NCBI GenBank assembly: GCA_027604005.1
Contig: JADGJT010000008.1
Location: 1 to 64,000 of the forward strand
DNA length: 64,000 nt
Direction of reading: 5' to 3'
Origin: Dinochytrium kinnereticum
Taxonomy: Eukaryota > Chytridiomycota > Chytridiomycetes > Chytridiales > Chytridiaceae
Below, in pieces: positions 1-10,790 of this stretch (its first letter is position 1; each line of letters begins with the position of its first letter). The translations under genes were made by a program, and so were the position numbers. The notes under the pieces were generated by a model. That model had not been told where the DNA came from and searched no databases. It saw only the letters and a list, made by a program, of their open reading frames with translations.

Positions 1-790
1 AAAACAAAAAAAAAACACAAACCAACCAAACGAAAAAGCAGAAGAAGAAAGAAGTCACAAAAAAAAAAAAAAAAAAAACAACTCACGTCCAAACGCCTGA
101 TTCATCAAAGCCCACAACGGGGTGGTGATGGGCTGCATGGTGGTGATGATGGACCAATCAAAAGATAACGACAGCATCCCGACGCCCTAAAAACAAAGAA
201 CAAGAGAAAGAGCAAGACGGAGAAGAAGAAAAAAACAAACAAACAAAAAAAAGCATCACCACAAACGAAAAACAAGAAGAAAAAGAAGAAAAAGAAAAGA
301 AGAAACAACCAAAAAAGGAATCAACAACAACAACAAAAAAAAACAAAAACGAAAACCAGAAAAAAAAGCGTGGTTAGATAAGCAGAAAAAAGAAGAAGAA
401 GAAAAGAAGAAGAGAGAAAAAAAAAAAAAAGAAAAAGAAAAAAAAAAGAAAAAAAAACAACCACCCATCCTCCCAAAAGAAAAGAAAAGAAAAGTAAAAA
501 AAAATAAAAAATAAAAAAAAGCCCAAGAAAAACAAGCCACCAACCAAATCCTTTCAAAGAAAAGAAAAAAAAAAAAAAGGAAGTAAGGAAAAGAAAGATT
601 CATACCTGAGTCGCAGATCCGAAAAGCTTGACGCGGTTATTGGTCGGAGCGATAAAGCATCTGGCGAGGAGTAAAGGTTGGAAAAGGTTAAGAGAACAAT
701 GTAGTAGAGGTAGGTTTTAAAAAAATTTTCGTTAGAGCAATGCAAAAAGGAAAGAGGGATCAGAAAACTGGATCAACACTCCCCTTACTT

Positions 791-823
<33 letters not shown>

Positions 824-1980
824 AAGAAAGCACAAAGACCAAAATTAAAAAAAACAAAAACAAAAACAAACAAAAACAACAAAAAAGCAAAAACAAACAA
901 AAGCAAAACTCACAAAAGCGACACAGCCCCCAACACCGGAGCAATAAACGAGGGCAAGAATGAGTCTAAAAAAAAAAAAAAAACATGGTTAGACCAAAAA
1001 AAAAAAAAAAAAATATAATCCCCCTCAACAACAACATCCCCCTTCCTCACCCTCACCAACCCCTTCCTTTCCTCCTTCCACCCGACCCCCTTCCCTTCCC
1101 CCACCCCTTCCCTCCAACCTCCCCACAACCCCCGCAAAAAAAAAAAACAAAAAACAAACCAACAAACCAACAACAAAAACACAAAAAACACAAAAAAAAA
1201 AAGAAAAACACCCACAAACAGCCATAACCCCCACACAGATCCAAAAGAACCTAAACCGACTCATAGAGTAAGGATCCTTCTCATCCTCCCTCTTGAGCGA
1301 CAACGAGTTCAACAACGCCACCGTCGAAAGATTCGCCGGCCAAACCATCACCGCCGGCCGAACAAGGTACCGTCTGCAAAGGCCCGCCAAGGCGTAGCTG
1401 TTGTTGCCAATGAAAGAAAGGTGACAGGAAGAGCAAAATAAAAAAAAAAAAAAAAAATTTCAGGTTAGGGTAGGGGTAGAGGGGGTTGGGAGGTAAAAAA
1501 AAAAGATAAATAATAAAATGGGAGTAGGGTGGGAAGGGTATGGAGAAGGAAGTGGGAAGGGGAGAGGTACCCGAAACATTGAGTGACAAAGGCAAAGACG
1601 AGGGCCCATCCGGTGTGAAGGTTTTGTTTTAACGTGTATTTTTGGCCGATGCTGCAAAGGAAGAAAAGCTTTAGAAATCTCCAAAAGCGAGAAGAAAGCA
1701 AAGGCAAAGACAACAACCAGGCAAAAACAACCCGCCCCCTCTTCCCACCCCTCACAAAAAAAATTTTAAAAAAAAACACCCACATATTATACAAGGCGTA
1801 AACAGGTATCGCCCCAGTGCTGGCAAACACGAAAATCAACGTGTGCTCCTTCTGATTGAACGGCCCCGGATTCAACGAGAACCTCAACCCCAGCACATTC
1901 ACCGTGGTCTCTGGCAGCGCTTTCGCCATGGCCAGTCCCATCGGGTAAGAGAGGATGACGGCAATGTACGGGCTGACAGC
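1..1980 (-). CDS. OPT family oligopeptide transporter, partial (3' end beyond window)
   Basis: Proton-coupled oligopeptide transporter of the OPT family, a multi-pass membrane protein importing small peptides or metal-peptide complexes. Exons that join in frame with GT-AG borders: 1784-1980, 1571-1651, 1216-1397, 914-965, 606-660, 87-186; the gene continues past base 1. Family hallmarks appear in order: LSYPMG, then SLNPGPFNQKEHTLI, the GYALAGLCRRYLVRPAVM block with VWPANL, MSRFRFF, a LCFIAPTNNRVKLFG block and SFDWSIITTM. Every exon phase matches its neighbour, so this part is intact. Introns here are long (about 120-420 nt) and almost pure pyrimidine on the coding strand. Odd: the usual N-terminal stretch with the first helix (ending near NQFF) is missing upstream of 1980. 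The only open upstream exon belongs to the kinesin-like gene and joins in phase 0. Family assignment is firm; the N-terminus is unresolved. Confidence 0.88.
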
Positions 1981-2133
1981 CTGTGAGAGAAGCAAAAGAA
2001 TCAACGGTTTGGTTATTCTTTGGTGTTTGTTTTTGTTGTTTTTTTTTGTTGAGAGTGGGTCAGGTGGTGGAGATTCTTTCTTGCTGAGGTGGGAAAGAAG
2101 AAGACTAAGGGAAACAAAAAAAAAACAACTTAC

Positions 2134-3996
2134 CGCCAACCGCACCAATAAATCCTCCAAATGCGTTCCAACCCTTACGGGACAATTCTCAACTCTCCTC
2201 AACGCCGATCCAACCTCCACAACCTTCTCATCACATTTTCGGTGCCTCCCGTCACCAGATACATGAACAACGTGATGGCAGATTCGGTTACCTCCAAACT
2301 CTTCCCAGAGGTATCGCGTGAGAATGGATTGGGGGTGGTCAAAGGGTGAGGTGGGCTGTGAAAGGCGGAGACGGAAGAGAAGATTGGGTTGTTAACATAA
2401 TCAGATCGTCAGAGGTAAGGTGAGGGAGAATAGTTAGGGGGGGATGGGGGGTGGAGTAATTTTGTCCTTATCTTCATATTGACTTTTTTACTTGTTGTTG
2501 TTTTTTTTTTGTTTTTGTTTTTTGGGGGGAGGGGGGGTAGGGGGTAAAGAGGGGGGTTCAGGGCGGACGAGCGACCGTGAGGGGATTTTTTGCTGAACCA
2601 TCGTCAACAATGGCATATGACCAGATACAAATAAGTAAAAATCACCTTTGTAGAGCTGAAAAACTCAATAATATTCTTTAACGCCACCACGGATTTCGTC
2701 AGATAAGGTCCTAAAAATGCAACAAAAAAAAGAACACCAAACAAACAATCAGCTTCAAACCATGATCTTTCCCCCCCCCTCACGAGAGAAAAAAAAAAAC
2801 AAGCGAAAAAACGCTTCTGATCCTGTACCTTCTTTTAATACCAATCGATTGACATCCTCCTCAAACAATTCCGCTCCGCAAGCCTCTACCACCGTCAGTT
2901 TCCCCCACGACCTCTTTGACTGGGTTATATCGTCCCATAGGTCTGGGATGACGGCTCGATCGTGGTGAACGGTGAGTGTGAATATGGAGGTTGTGAAGGG
3001 GGAGTAGCTGGAGTGGGTTGAAAGGCGGTTGCGGGCAATCTTTTTTGGGAAAGGGGGTAGGGAGGAAAGTACGGAATGTGTTCCAAGTTTTTTTATACCA
3101 TGTTTGTTTGATTTGAGAAAACGATGGGAGGTTTTTGGGGGTGGGAACGAAGGGGTTAGGGCAAGGTTTCCAATAGCCGCAAGGGAAAAAAAAGATGGAG
3201 ATGGACATGAGGAACTGAAAAAAATACCTTCGAAAGCAATTCTCGAGCTTTTGGCTTGGAATCCACCTCCACCTTTGACAACTCGGGGATAGTAGGCTGT
3301 TTGATCACATTTTCATCAAACACGATATTCTCACGTGTCACGTCAATAAGGTCTCGAATTAGTTCTCCGCATATTTGGGCGTTCGTGCAAGAGCAACAGG
3401 TTAAGGATGGTAAATATTCAAAAGAAAAAGAATGGATCGTAGACAGGGTGAAAATCAAGCAAGAATTGTAGGAAGAGGAGAAAAGGATATTGTATGTGAA
3501 GCACGGGCAGGTCTGAGTGACCAGACCGCATGTTCTCCATATGCGTAAATATCGCCTCCAGAGTCATATTTAACAGGCATTTATTATCTAAAAGAGGTGT
3601 GTCAAAGGCGTTCATCTTCATCCGCTAAGGAAGTAAAAAATAAAAAAAAATAAAAAATAGAAACAAAATACCAAAACAATAAAGAATCGCTTACCGGATA
3701 CCTGCTTCCCCCCAAAAAGAACGTCGCTCTTCCACCCATCGCTCCTCCCAAGCACCATCAGTGAGACATTATATCCCTGAAACAGCAAGGTAATCAATGG
3801 CTCCATGGCCATATGGTAAGCAACTTCAACATCATCCGAGGCAAAGATGCCGTCGAACTGATGCTTGACCCCACTTCCACCGCAGGTAAGTAAACGCATT
3901 GAGCACCGGCACCCACTTGACATCGACGGTGTTGAAGTGTGTGTTCGCCCCAACGGCCTCCAAGCTGTCCGCAGCAACAAACACCTTTGCTCGCAT
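2134..3996 (-). CDS. Degenerate kinesin-motor-like protein (pseudo-kinesin)
   Basis: Motor-domain relative of kinesins rebuilt from exons with matching phases: 3996 to about 3705 (probably holding one short intron), about 3624 to 3491, 3228-3384, 2829-3039, 2646-2710 and 2134-2355. Kinesin landmarks appear in order: KVFVAADS (strand 1), FDGIFASDD, GYNVSLMVLG, GRSDGWKS at the P-loop, NAQICGELIRDLI, SIFTLTV, KLTVVEACGAE at switch II, LTKSVVALKNII, then ILTRYLWEEFGGN. All nucleotide elements are altered: the P-loop has W where glycine precedes the lysine, switch I lacks the SSRSH motif, and switch II DLAGSE reads EACGAE. ATP-driven motility is therefore unlikely; a microtubule-binding or scaffold role is inference. 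It shares a 76 bp divergent promoter with SCAP. No neck or coiled coil follows; the last exon ends in a GTAAGT donor whose next acceptor opens the OPT exons. Confidence 0.75.
3385..3490 (-). other. U12-type AT-AC intron in the kinesin-like gene
   Basis: Read on the minus strand, this 106 nt interval begins ATATCCTTT, contains TCCTTAAC with the branch adenosine about 16 nt from the end, and ends TTGCAC. No GT-AG pair can join the two flanking reading frames, because the plus strand between 3400 and 3484 has no CT dinucleotide and hence no AG acceptor. Removing exactly this interval restores the kinesin reading frame, giving VLHIQ followed by NAQICGELIRDLI. These are the diagnostic signals of introns removed by the minor spliceosome. 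Confidence 0.9.
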
Positions 3997-4072
3997 GTCA
4001 CGAATGCAAGCGGAGGTCAGTTTGAAATTGTCACCAAAGCCAGCTCAACGTCACACTCCACCCTCAACCGAA
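3997..4072. promoter_or_regulatory. Divergent promoter, kinesin-like gene / SCAP
   Basis: Only 76 bp separate the two divergent start codons, so this interval must hold both core promoters or 5' UTRs. No TATA box is visible. Confidence 0.5.
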
Positions 4073-7000
4073 ATGTCCCTCATCGCAAGCGAAGCTCTCC
4101 GTCGACTCTTCTACAACCACGGCATATTCTGCGCATCTCACCCGCTCACCCTCCTCACACTGTGCGCACTCCTCATCTTCACACTCTCATGGCCAGCATT
4201 CAACCTCGCCTACCAAACCCTCACAAAGGACGCCTTCGAGCCCACCCAGTTCTGGGAGTCACCATCCACACGAGCGCCATTCCAAGAGGAGGTTTTCAAA
4301 GAAACGTTTGGAGAGCAGCCGTTTTTGCGGTTGGAGCAGTTTGTGATTAACGCCTCTGCTTCAATTGTTTCGTATGAGGGGACAGGGGTGGTTGATAAGA
4401 GTCTCTTGTTGTACGTTTTAGAGCTCCAGGACCGGATCGCGTCCGTCTCGGTTCCTGGGTTGAAGGAGGGGGAGTTCATTCGAGTGAATGATATCTGTTA
4501 TAAGCCATTTTCAGATGGTAGATGTTTGATTCACTCTCCGTTGGAGTTTTGGCATTCGTCCAAGGAGAGGCTTGCATCCGACTCAAGCATCGTCAAAACC
4601 TTGTCGAACAGACAAGCTCTGTCATCTTTTGACACACCTATCCCTTTACACTCGATATTTGGTGGAATATCAGGGTCAAGCACTGGGTCATCGCGAGATT
4701 TTGTAATCAAGAGCGCGACATCCATCGTCGTTACTTACTTTCTTGAAGACGGATCTTCAGGATCCGAAACCTCTCGATTCACATCAGAAGTGTGGGACTC
4801 GATATGGAAAAAAGCCATAACAGATTCCATCATGACAGATCAATCCAATAGTGGTCCGATCCCAGGAAGGGTCCGAGAAGTGGCATGGAGGGCGAACGGC
4901 GAGCCCAGACATTTGTTTTACGTGTTTGGGGATAAGGAAGGAGGTGATGGACCTGTATCCGCAGAGTATATGATTCTGTTTGTGAGTTATGGCCTTGTGT
5001 TTCTTTACATTTCGCTTGTTTTGGGAAGGTTTGAGCTTGTAAAGTCAAAATTTGGGCTGGGGCTTGGAGCCGTTGTGATGGTGATTTGTTCGCTTCTTAC
5101 TTCCGTTGGGCTTTCATCAATGATGGGGGTTACAACCTCTCTTGCACCAATGTGAGTTTCAGCCTTTTTTAGGAGAGACTAACTTTTTTCTTTAAGGGAG
5201 GTATTCCCTTTCCTTATCATTGCTGTTGGGGTGGAGAATATTTTCGTCCTGACCAACGGTGTCGTCACTACATCTTTGGATCTTCCCGTGAAAGAGCGAG
5301 TGGGACTAGGTTTGACGATTTATTTATTTTTTTGTTGCTATAAACGACCAAATAACCTCCTTCAACAAGGTCTTTCTCGCGTTGGAACAAAAATGACGAT
5401 CTCGCTGGCCGGAGAGTTATTTTTTTTGGTCCTAGTATCGACTATAAACGTCCCATCACTTCAGGTTCGTAGTTACCCCGCTAAGTCTTTACTCAAAATG
5501 TATCAGGAGTTTTGCCTGTTCGCTTGCATTGCGATCGTGATGGACTTTTTTCTTCAAATCACATTTTTTGTAACGATCCTTGCTATTGATATTCGGCGAC
5601 TTGAGGTGAGGGGAGTTTTTTATTATCATTGTAAAGCGGAATTGGTTCTCAATTTTCGAGGGGGAATAGCTGTCGGACCTTCATACGCTTCAGAGGATGC
5701 ATACAAGGAGGCTTAGCTTTTCTGTTGATTCTCCTGGGCAGACTGAGATAAGTGCCGATCGGTTGCAAAGGAAAACCCCTTGGAGTGCGATTGTGGTCAG
5801 TATTTCTACCTGAAAAGTTGTTATAAAAATTAAGTCAGGGGAGGCGGTTGCTTTGTTTACCCTTTTCAAGAAACATACTCATGGCTTGACGTATCCATTT
5901 TCTCCAATCACTTAAAATCATCTTTCAAAACCCCAGATCGGCTGCATTGTAGTTCTTCTGGGCCTTGGCTTCATCGGGACTTCTACGGATAACCTCTTTC
6001 AATCGGATCCCACCACGAAAGACAACAACACCTTTTGGGAAAGTTCCATGTCCCTCACCGCCGATGCAGTGTGGACCGTGATAAACCCCTCGAAATCCAA
6101 CCGCTACGTCGAGATCCGCCCGCCAGTTCACATCACAATTGTCCATGACGGCGACCCAGTCCCCAAAGCATCTCAACCACAGCCTTCAGATCACCATGAT
6201 AGCCCCCCATCATCAAACTGGCGAATCAAAATTGACACGTTGACGGTTGAGATGACACCGTCAATTTTCACTTCACTCGTCGTGACTTTCTTGCTGCTCT
6301 TCACGTTGTCATGCATCTTCATCACAAGTCTTCTTTACTCCTTTTCAAAAGGACGACGACTAGAGCCGCCTCAACGAACCTCCGCGGCCGCATTTCTCAA
6401 CAGCCCTTACAGGATCCACGCAGTTAACAGGGGTGGATTCTCTGATATATCCCTACTGGCAACCTCAAAAAGCGACGGGATTACAGTCTGGTCAGATTCA
6501 GATGGACTGATATCGCTATGGCATGCCGCAACCGCTCGTCTCACGTCACTTCGCTACCCACTTTTAAATGCAAAGCGAAGCCCATTGAGCTGCTTGACAA
6601 TTGACCGGCAATGGGTGGTAGCGGGAACAATGGACGGGCGGGTTCTGTTATGGGACACAGGGGATTCGGTGCTCACGTGTGTTGTGAAGACTGCGGCAGC
6701 AGTGGTGTGCGTCAAGGCGTTAGCGTCGGGGACTTTTATTATCGCCCTAGTGGATGGATTAGTTTTCACGATTAGAAGAGTGGACTTTGAATGGAAGGAG
6801 GTGGATCGAGTGATACTCAGTGGAGGCGATGCTGGGGTTTTCCCAGCCTGCGTTCACGAGATATCAGACGGTTGTGTTGCAGTCGGTAGATCAGACGGAA
6901 GCATATCTTTGGTTGAAGGGTCCGAAGAAACCTGTGTTTTGAGGGGGCACCGAGACGAAATTGTTCACGTCACGTCCGACCCCTCGTCAGGCATTTTGGC

Positions 7001-7952
7001 TAGCGGTTCATCGTCAGGCGATATCATTCTCTGGGACGTAAAATCTATGCGTCAAGTCCTCTGCATCCCCCACGACTTTCCCGAGAGTCCTTCGCGGTTA
7101 GACCAAAGCAATGACGACTCGGATCCATCTGCTCCTGAGACGAGCGTGGACTTAGACTCACGTGGGCCAGGTCTAATTGTTGGCCATAAGGACGCTGTGA
7201 CCAACATTGTGATTAATCCTAATCAACTCCCTTCATCTTCACCAGGGTGGTTGACGATTCGATTTGTATCATCATCGACTGATCATACTGTAAAGATCTG
7301 GTCTGTTACATTCGCGAGGGCAGGGCAACTAAGCCTTGTTGACGCCAGATGCGTCAAGACCATTCATGGTTCGGGTTGCTCAGCGATGGAAGTTGCAGGG
7401 GGGTTGATTGTTGGAGCAAGGAAGGCTTCGTGCATTGTTAATGAGGTTGGGGAGGGGAATGTGAGCGGGTGCTGGGAGATTTGGATGTGCGAGATGGACA
7501 CGCCTAGCGCGGGGTTTAGGACGATTCGAGTGGGTGAGGATCTTCTTTCTGGTATTCTCCTCCCATCGTCGTCATGGAACCCTCTCCGAAAATTCAATGA
7601 GCTGGCTCTGAAGAGGAAGGCCGATTCCGCAACCCGCTCTCTCACCTTTGAAACATCAGGATCATCACTTGAAGTTGGGCCTTTCCCAGACCAAGAATCA
7701 TCCCCCGTCTCGATGCTACCAGTATTCGAGATAAACCTTCTGGCTGTTAACAAATGGGGAATAGCATGCGGGTTCGGGAATCACTTAAAATTCATTCTAT
7801 TCGATGCGAGCGAGAACGAGGACAAGGCTTCCCCCTCAAGAGTTTCGGGGGAGGGTAGAGGTACAATGGAAAGGAAACCCTCAAATGGAGCGACACCGCA
7901 TCCGACAGATGATCCGATATTGGACCAAGCAGAAAAGAAGAAAAAACTGTAG
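4073..7952 (+). CDS. SCAP: SREBP cleavage-activating protein (SCAP)
   Basis: Sterol-sensing escort of SREBP from ER to Golgi. Exons: 4073-5151, 5197-5309, 5370-5464, 5507-5605, 5670-5795 and 5937-7952, all phase-compatible. The start is set by the SCAP-typical opening with FYNHGIFCASHP before the first helix. A lumenal loop follows, then a sterol-sensing domain from about residue 295: EYMILFVSYGLVFLYISLVL, GVENIFVLTNGV, and a last SSD helix followed by DIRRLE. Further helices lie near 5940 and 6265. The C-terminal half is a WD40 propeller with clear blades (GIWSDSDG-like, LLWDTGDS, ILWDVKSMRQV, HTVKIWSV). Coiled or charged C-terminal tail is short. Length near 1,170 residues fits the family. 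Its presence suggests an SREBP-type sterol or oxygen response; the SREBP gene is not in the window. Confidence 0.93.
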
Positions 7953-8058
7953 AACAAATGAAACAATAACCCCTTCTCCGGCCCGCCCTCCAAAAAGATT
8001 CAAAAAATTATACCCATTTTCGATGAAGTTGTGAATATAAATAAAGCAGGACTTGCAA

Positions 8059-9835
8059 TTATCTGTGGCTCAAACGGGCCTTGACGCTCTTCCCAGTCGC
8101 CTTGTCCTTAGCAGTAACAGAGAAGACCTGGTCCGTGTCGATCAAGAAAGTAACCTCAATCTTCGCGGCTCCGACCTTTAAATCCTCAGGGAGATCAGAG
8201 ACGACAATATCAACGACGGGAGTCCTCTTCGTCGAAGAAGGCTCACCCTCAGAGATGGAGATGAACACCTCCTTCTGACCCTCCTCCGAGTTTGAGAACT
8301 CCACAGTGCGCGACGCCGGGAGAGGAGTCCTTGCCTGAAGAACAGTGACAAACTGACCATCGGCGGTGGCGATACCGAGGCTCTTGGAAAGACGTGAAAA
8401 GTTTAAAAACTTGCTGTCAGTCGACAGCTTCTCAAAGTCAGCACCAGTGGAGCTCTCGGAGATGATCTTGCCCTGAACGGCGGCGCCAAGGCCGATAGCC
8501 TCATCGGGCTCAATGTCGTTGCGGATGGAACATGTCGAGGGGAAGAGGGAGCGAAGGAGAGCCTGGAACCTAGGTATCCGGCTAGAGCCACCAACGAGCA
8601 AAACCTCGTCGATGTCCTCCGCACCTAAGCTGACCTCAGATAGCGCTTTCCTGATCAACTCAGCGCACCTCTGGAAAAGAGGCTCGGCGAGCATCTCGAA
8701 ACGGCTACGGAGAATCTGAGCGTGGTAATCAATGCCTTCGCAGAGCGAGTCGACAGAGCAAGGAGCAGTATCCTTCTGGGAAAGCATCCTCTTCGTCAAT
8801 TCAGCGGCCGCCCGCAGCTTCGCCAAAGACCGCCTGTTTTTCGAGATGTCCAGCTTGGTCTTCCTCTTAAACTCAGCCTTGACGTAGGATACAAGAACCT
8901 CATCGAAGTGAACACCGCCGAGCTGGTAGTCGTCCAAAGACGCGAGCATGGAGTAGAGCCCATTGTTGACGGAAAGGATGGTGACGTTAAATTGGTGACC
9001 GCCAAGGTCGACAACAGCAATGGTTCTATCGGCCTTCGAGCTGAGCTGGGAGGGTGTTTTGAGAGAGTCGAAGGCAAGAGCAGCGGCAATGGGCTCAGAG
9101 ACAAGGTGAACCTCTTCAAATCCACTTTCTTTCGCTGCGCCTAAAAGGGCGGCTTGGGACTTTTCCTCAAAGTGGGCGGGCATAGAAACAACAACGCCAG
9201 TGACTCCAGATCCAATGTACCCCTCTGCGGTTTCCTAGAATCGAAATAAGTAAATGTTGGCATGAAAAAAGAGTAATGTGAACCTTAAGTTTTCTGAGGT
9301 ACTTGGTGGTAACGTCGGAGACAGTAACGTGATGGGTTTGGCTCTCCTCGGCCTCCTCGGACTCGTAAACGTCAACCTCATAAGCAACGGCAGAGGTTTC
9401 GGGGTGTTCAACAATGGTCATAGCAAGATCCTCAGCGTGGTGCTTGACTTCAGCATCACCCATGCTAAAGACTGATCAGACAAACGATAACGACTCGATT
9501 AATTCTCACCCAAGGCCAAGAAGGTTGCGAAACTGCACAATCGTGCCCTTAGGGTTTGAAATCGCCTGGATCTTAGCCTGACTTCCGATGAGCTACAGGC
9601 AACGTGTCAGTTTCAAGAACACATGCGCAAGTGCTATCTATCCTCCTCACCTCCTCGTATCCCGTGAACGCAACATATGAGGGAATATTCCTGTCTCCGT
9701 CCTCGTTGGCGATAGTCTCCACGTTGCCACTCTAAACGTCCATCAGCCTCATGTAAGCATGCATGCGTTCCCTACCTTTGCGACAATGGCAATCGACGAG
9801 CTGAGCGTCCCGAAGTCAATGCCGATGCAGCTCAT
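8059..9835 (-). CDS. SSZ1: Ssz1-type atypical Hsp70 of the ribosome-associated complex
   Basis: Atypical Hsp70 that pairs with zuotin to form the ribosome-associated complex, stimulating Ssb-type chaperones at the tunnel exit. Five exons: 9776-9835, 9651-9731, 9510-9592, 9284-9464 and 8059-9234, giving about 526 residues. The start reads MSCIGIDFGTLSSSIAIV, the Hsp70 phosphate-1 loop with the Ssz1-like TSSS pattern changed to LSSS. GSQAKIQAISNPKGTIVQFR is the region where canonical Hsp70s carry GxxAK and NTVFDAKR; Ssz1 proteins have this shortened form. Later motifs: EPIAAALAF, VDLGGHQFNVTIL and LLVGGSSRIPR. The substrate-binding domain is short and lacks the lid helices and EEVD tail, as expected for Ssz1. 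HSPA14 of animals is the alternative name for this group. Confidence 0.88.
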
Positions 9836-9905
9836 GATGGGGTAGGTGGTTGGTGAAGAAAACGAGCAAAGATAAAAAAAAAAAAACGGAAACGTGTTGC
9901 ACGAG
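9836..9905. promoter_or_regulatory. Divergent promoter, SSZ1 / RPC7
   Basis: A 70 bp interval between divergent start codons, with an A-rich run (12 A) near 9877. It must serve both genes. Confidence 0.5.
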
Positions 9906-10783
9906 ATGAGTAGAGGAGGCCGCGGTGGTTGGCGTGGAGGGAAGGCTGGAGGCCGTAACCTCGGACCTGATATCCCAGAAGGCGTGCAGATATCGTATCA
10001 TGACACACCACTCTACCCGGTATGCACTGGATTGATGGATGCTTATTACCGATATGCCTTGTCATCGCAAGAACTGACCCTTTAATGAAGGAGGCGGAGA
10101 TGCCCCCTTTCCGTCCTTACACCCATCACGAGAGACAAATGTTGGAGCTTGACGAGGATTTCATCAGAGATATCAAAGAGTCACCCTACTACCTATCTAT
10201 TCCGCAGAAAAAATACGGTGAGATCTGATGGACAAGCCCTTTAACAGCGTTACAGATATTGCCCGATATACGGACAAATACAAAACTGACCCGGCACTGT
10301 CCGCAAAAAGGATAAGAGATCTTCCCTGCGGTGAGCTCATTGGATAGCCGCTTTGCTAAGGCTGATAGATGATTTGAAGTTTTTTCCTGACGAGCTTCAC
10401 TACATTCACGACCCTTCGAAAAAACAAAGTAAGCAGAGGAGAGATTCCGATTGCTAACCATTGTCAGCTACACGGCTAATTAAGTCGGATATCAATCTTG
10501 ATAAAAGACTAAAGGAGCTTGAAAAGGAGGAGGCAGAAAAGAAAACCAGCTCGAAGGACATGGTCCGTTTGTGTTTGGGAGATGTTTACTTACACCTTTT
10601 CAAGGATGATGACGAGGAGGCTTTGAATGATGACGGATATGATGAAGAAGAACAAGAAGAAGAGGATGATTACCAGATCAACTTCTATGACGAGGATGAT
10701 GAAGGAGGAGATGACGACGATGGTACAGATAAAGTAATGTATTCTTACACTAACTTTTTTGCAGATGGAGGGGATAACTACTG
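9906..10783 (+). CDS. RPC31: DNA-directed RNA polymerase III subunit RPC7 / C31
   Basis: Subunit of the Pol III-specific C82/C34/C31 trimer needed for initiation at tRNA and 5S genes. Exons: 9906-10019, 10091-10217, 10256-10330, 10369-10428, then from 10468. Protein features: a glycine/arginine-rich start MSRGGRGGWRGGKAGGR, the conserved PDIPEGVQISYHDTPLYP and PPFRPYT segment, SPYYLSIPQKKY, a FFPDELHYIHDPSKK block, a KRLKELEKEE helix, and an acidic tail ending DGGDNY. This order and the acidic C-terminus are typical of RPC7/Rpc31. Two 42 nt GT-AG intervals (10563-10604 and 10723-10764) are probable introns; both are stop-free and in frame, so the tail could differ. Confidence 0.85.
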
Positions 10784-10790
10784 AAACTAT

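Noticed and set aside
1..1230. Plus-strand poly-lysine and poly-asparagine open frames
   Set aside because: They are translations of the A-rich strand of OPT introns and have no splice or homology support.
3860..3900. A frameshift near the start of the kinesin-like gene
   Set aside because: A short intron of about 50 nt with GT and AG borders joins the MRAKVFVAADS frame to the HQFDGIFASDD frame, so no error is needed.
5796..5936. An extra SCAP exon beginning with SGEAVALFTLFKK
   Set aside because: No donor gives the phase required by the next exon; the interval behaves as one intron of 141 nt.
10369..10428. A frameshift at the poly-T tract of RPC7
   Set aside because: The run has six T, which keeps the FFPDELHYIHDPSKK frame open and in phase with both neighbours.
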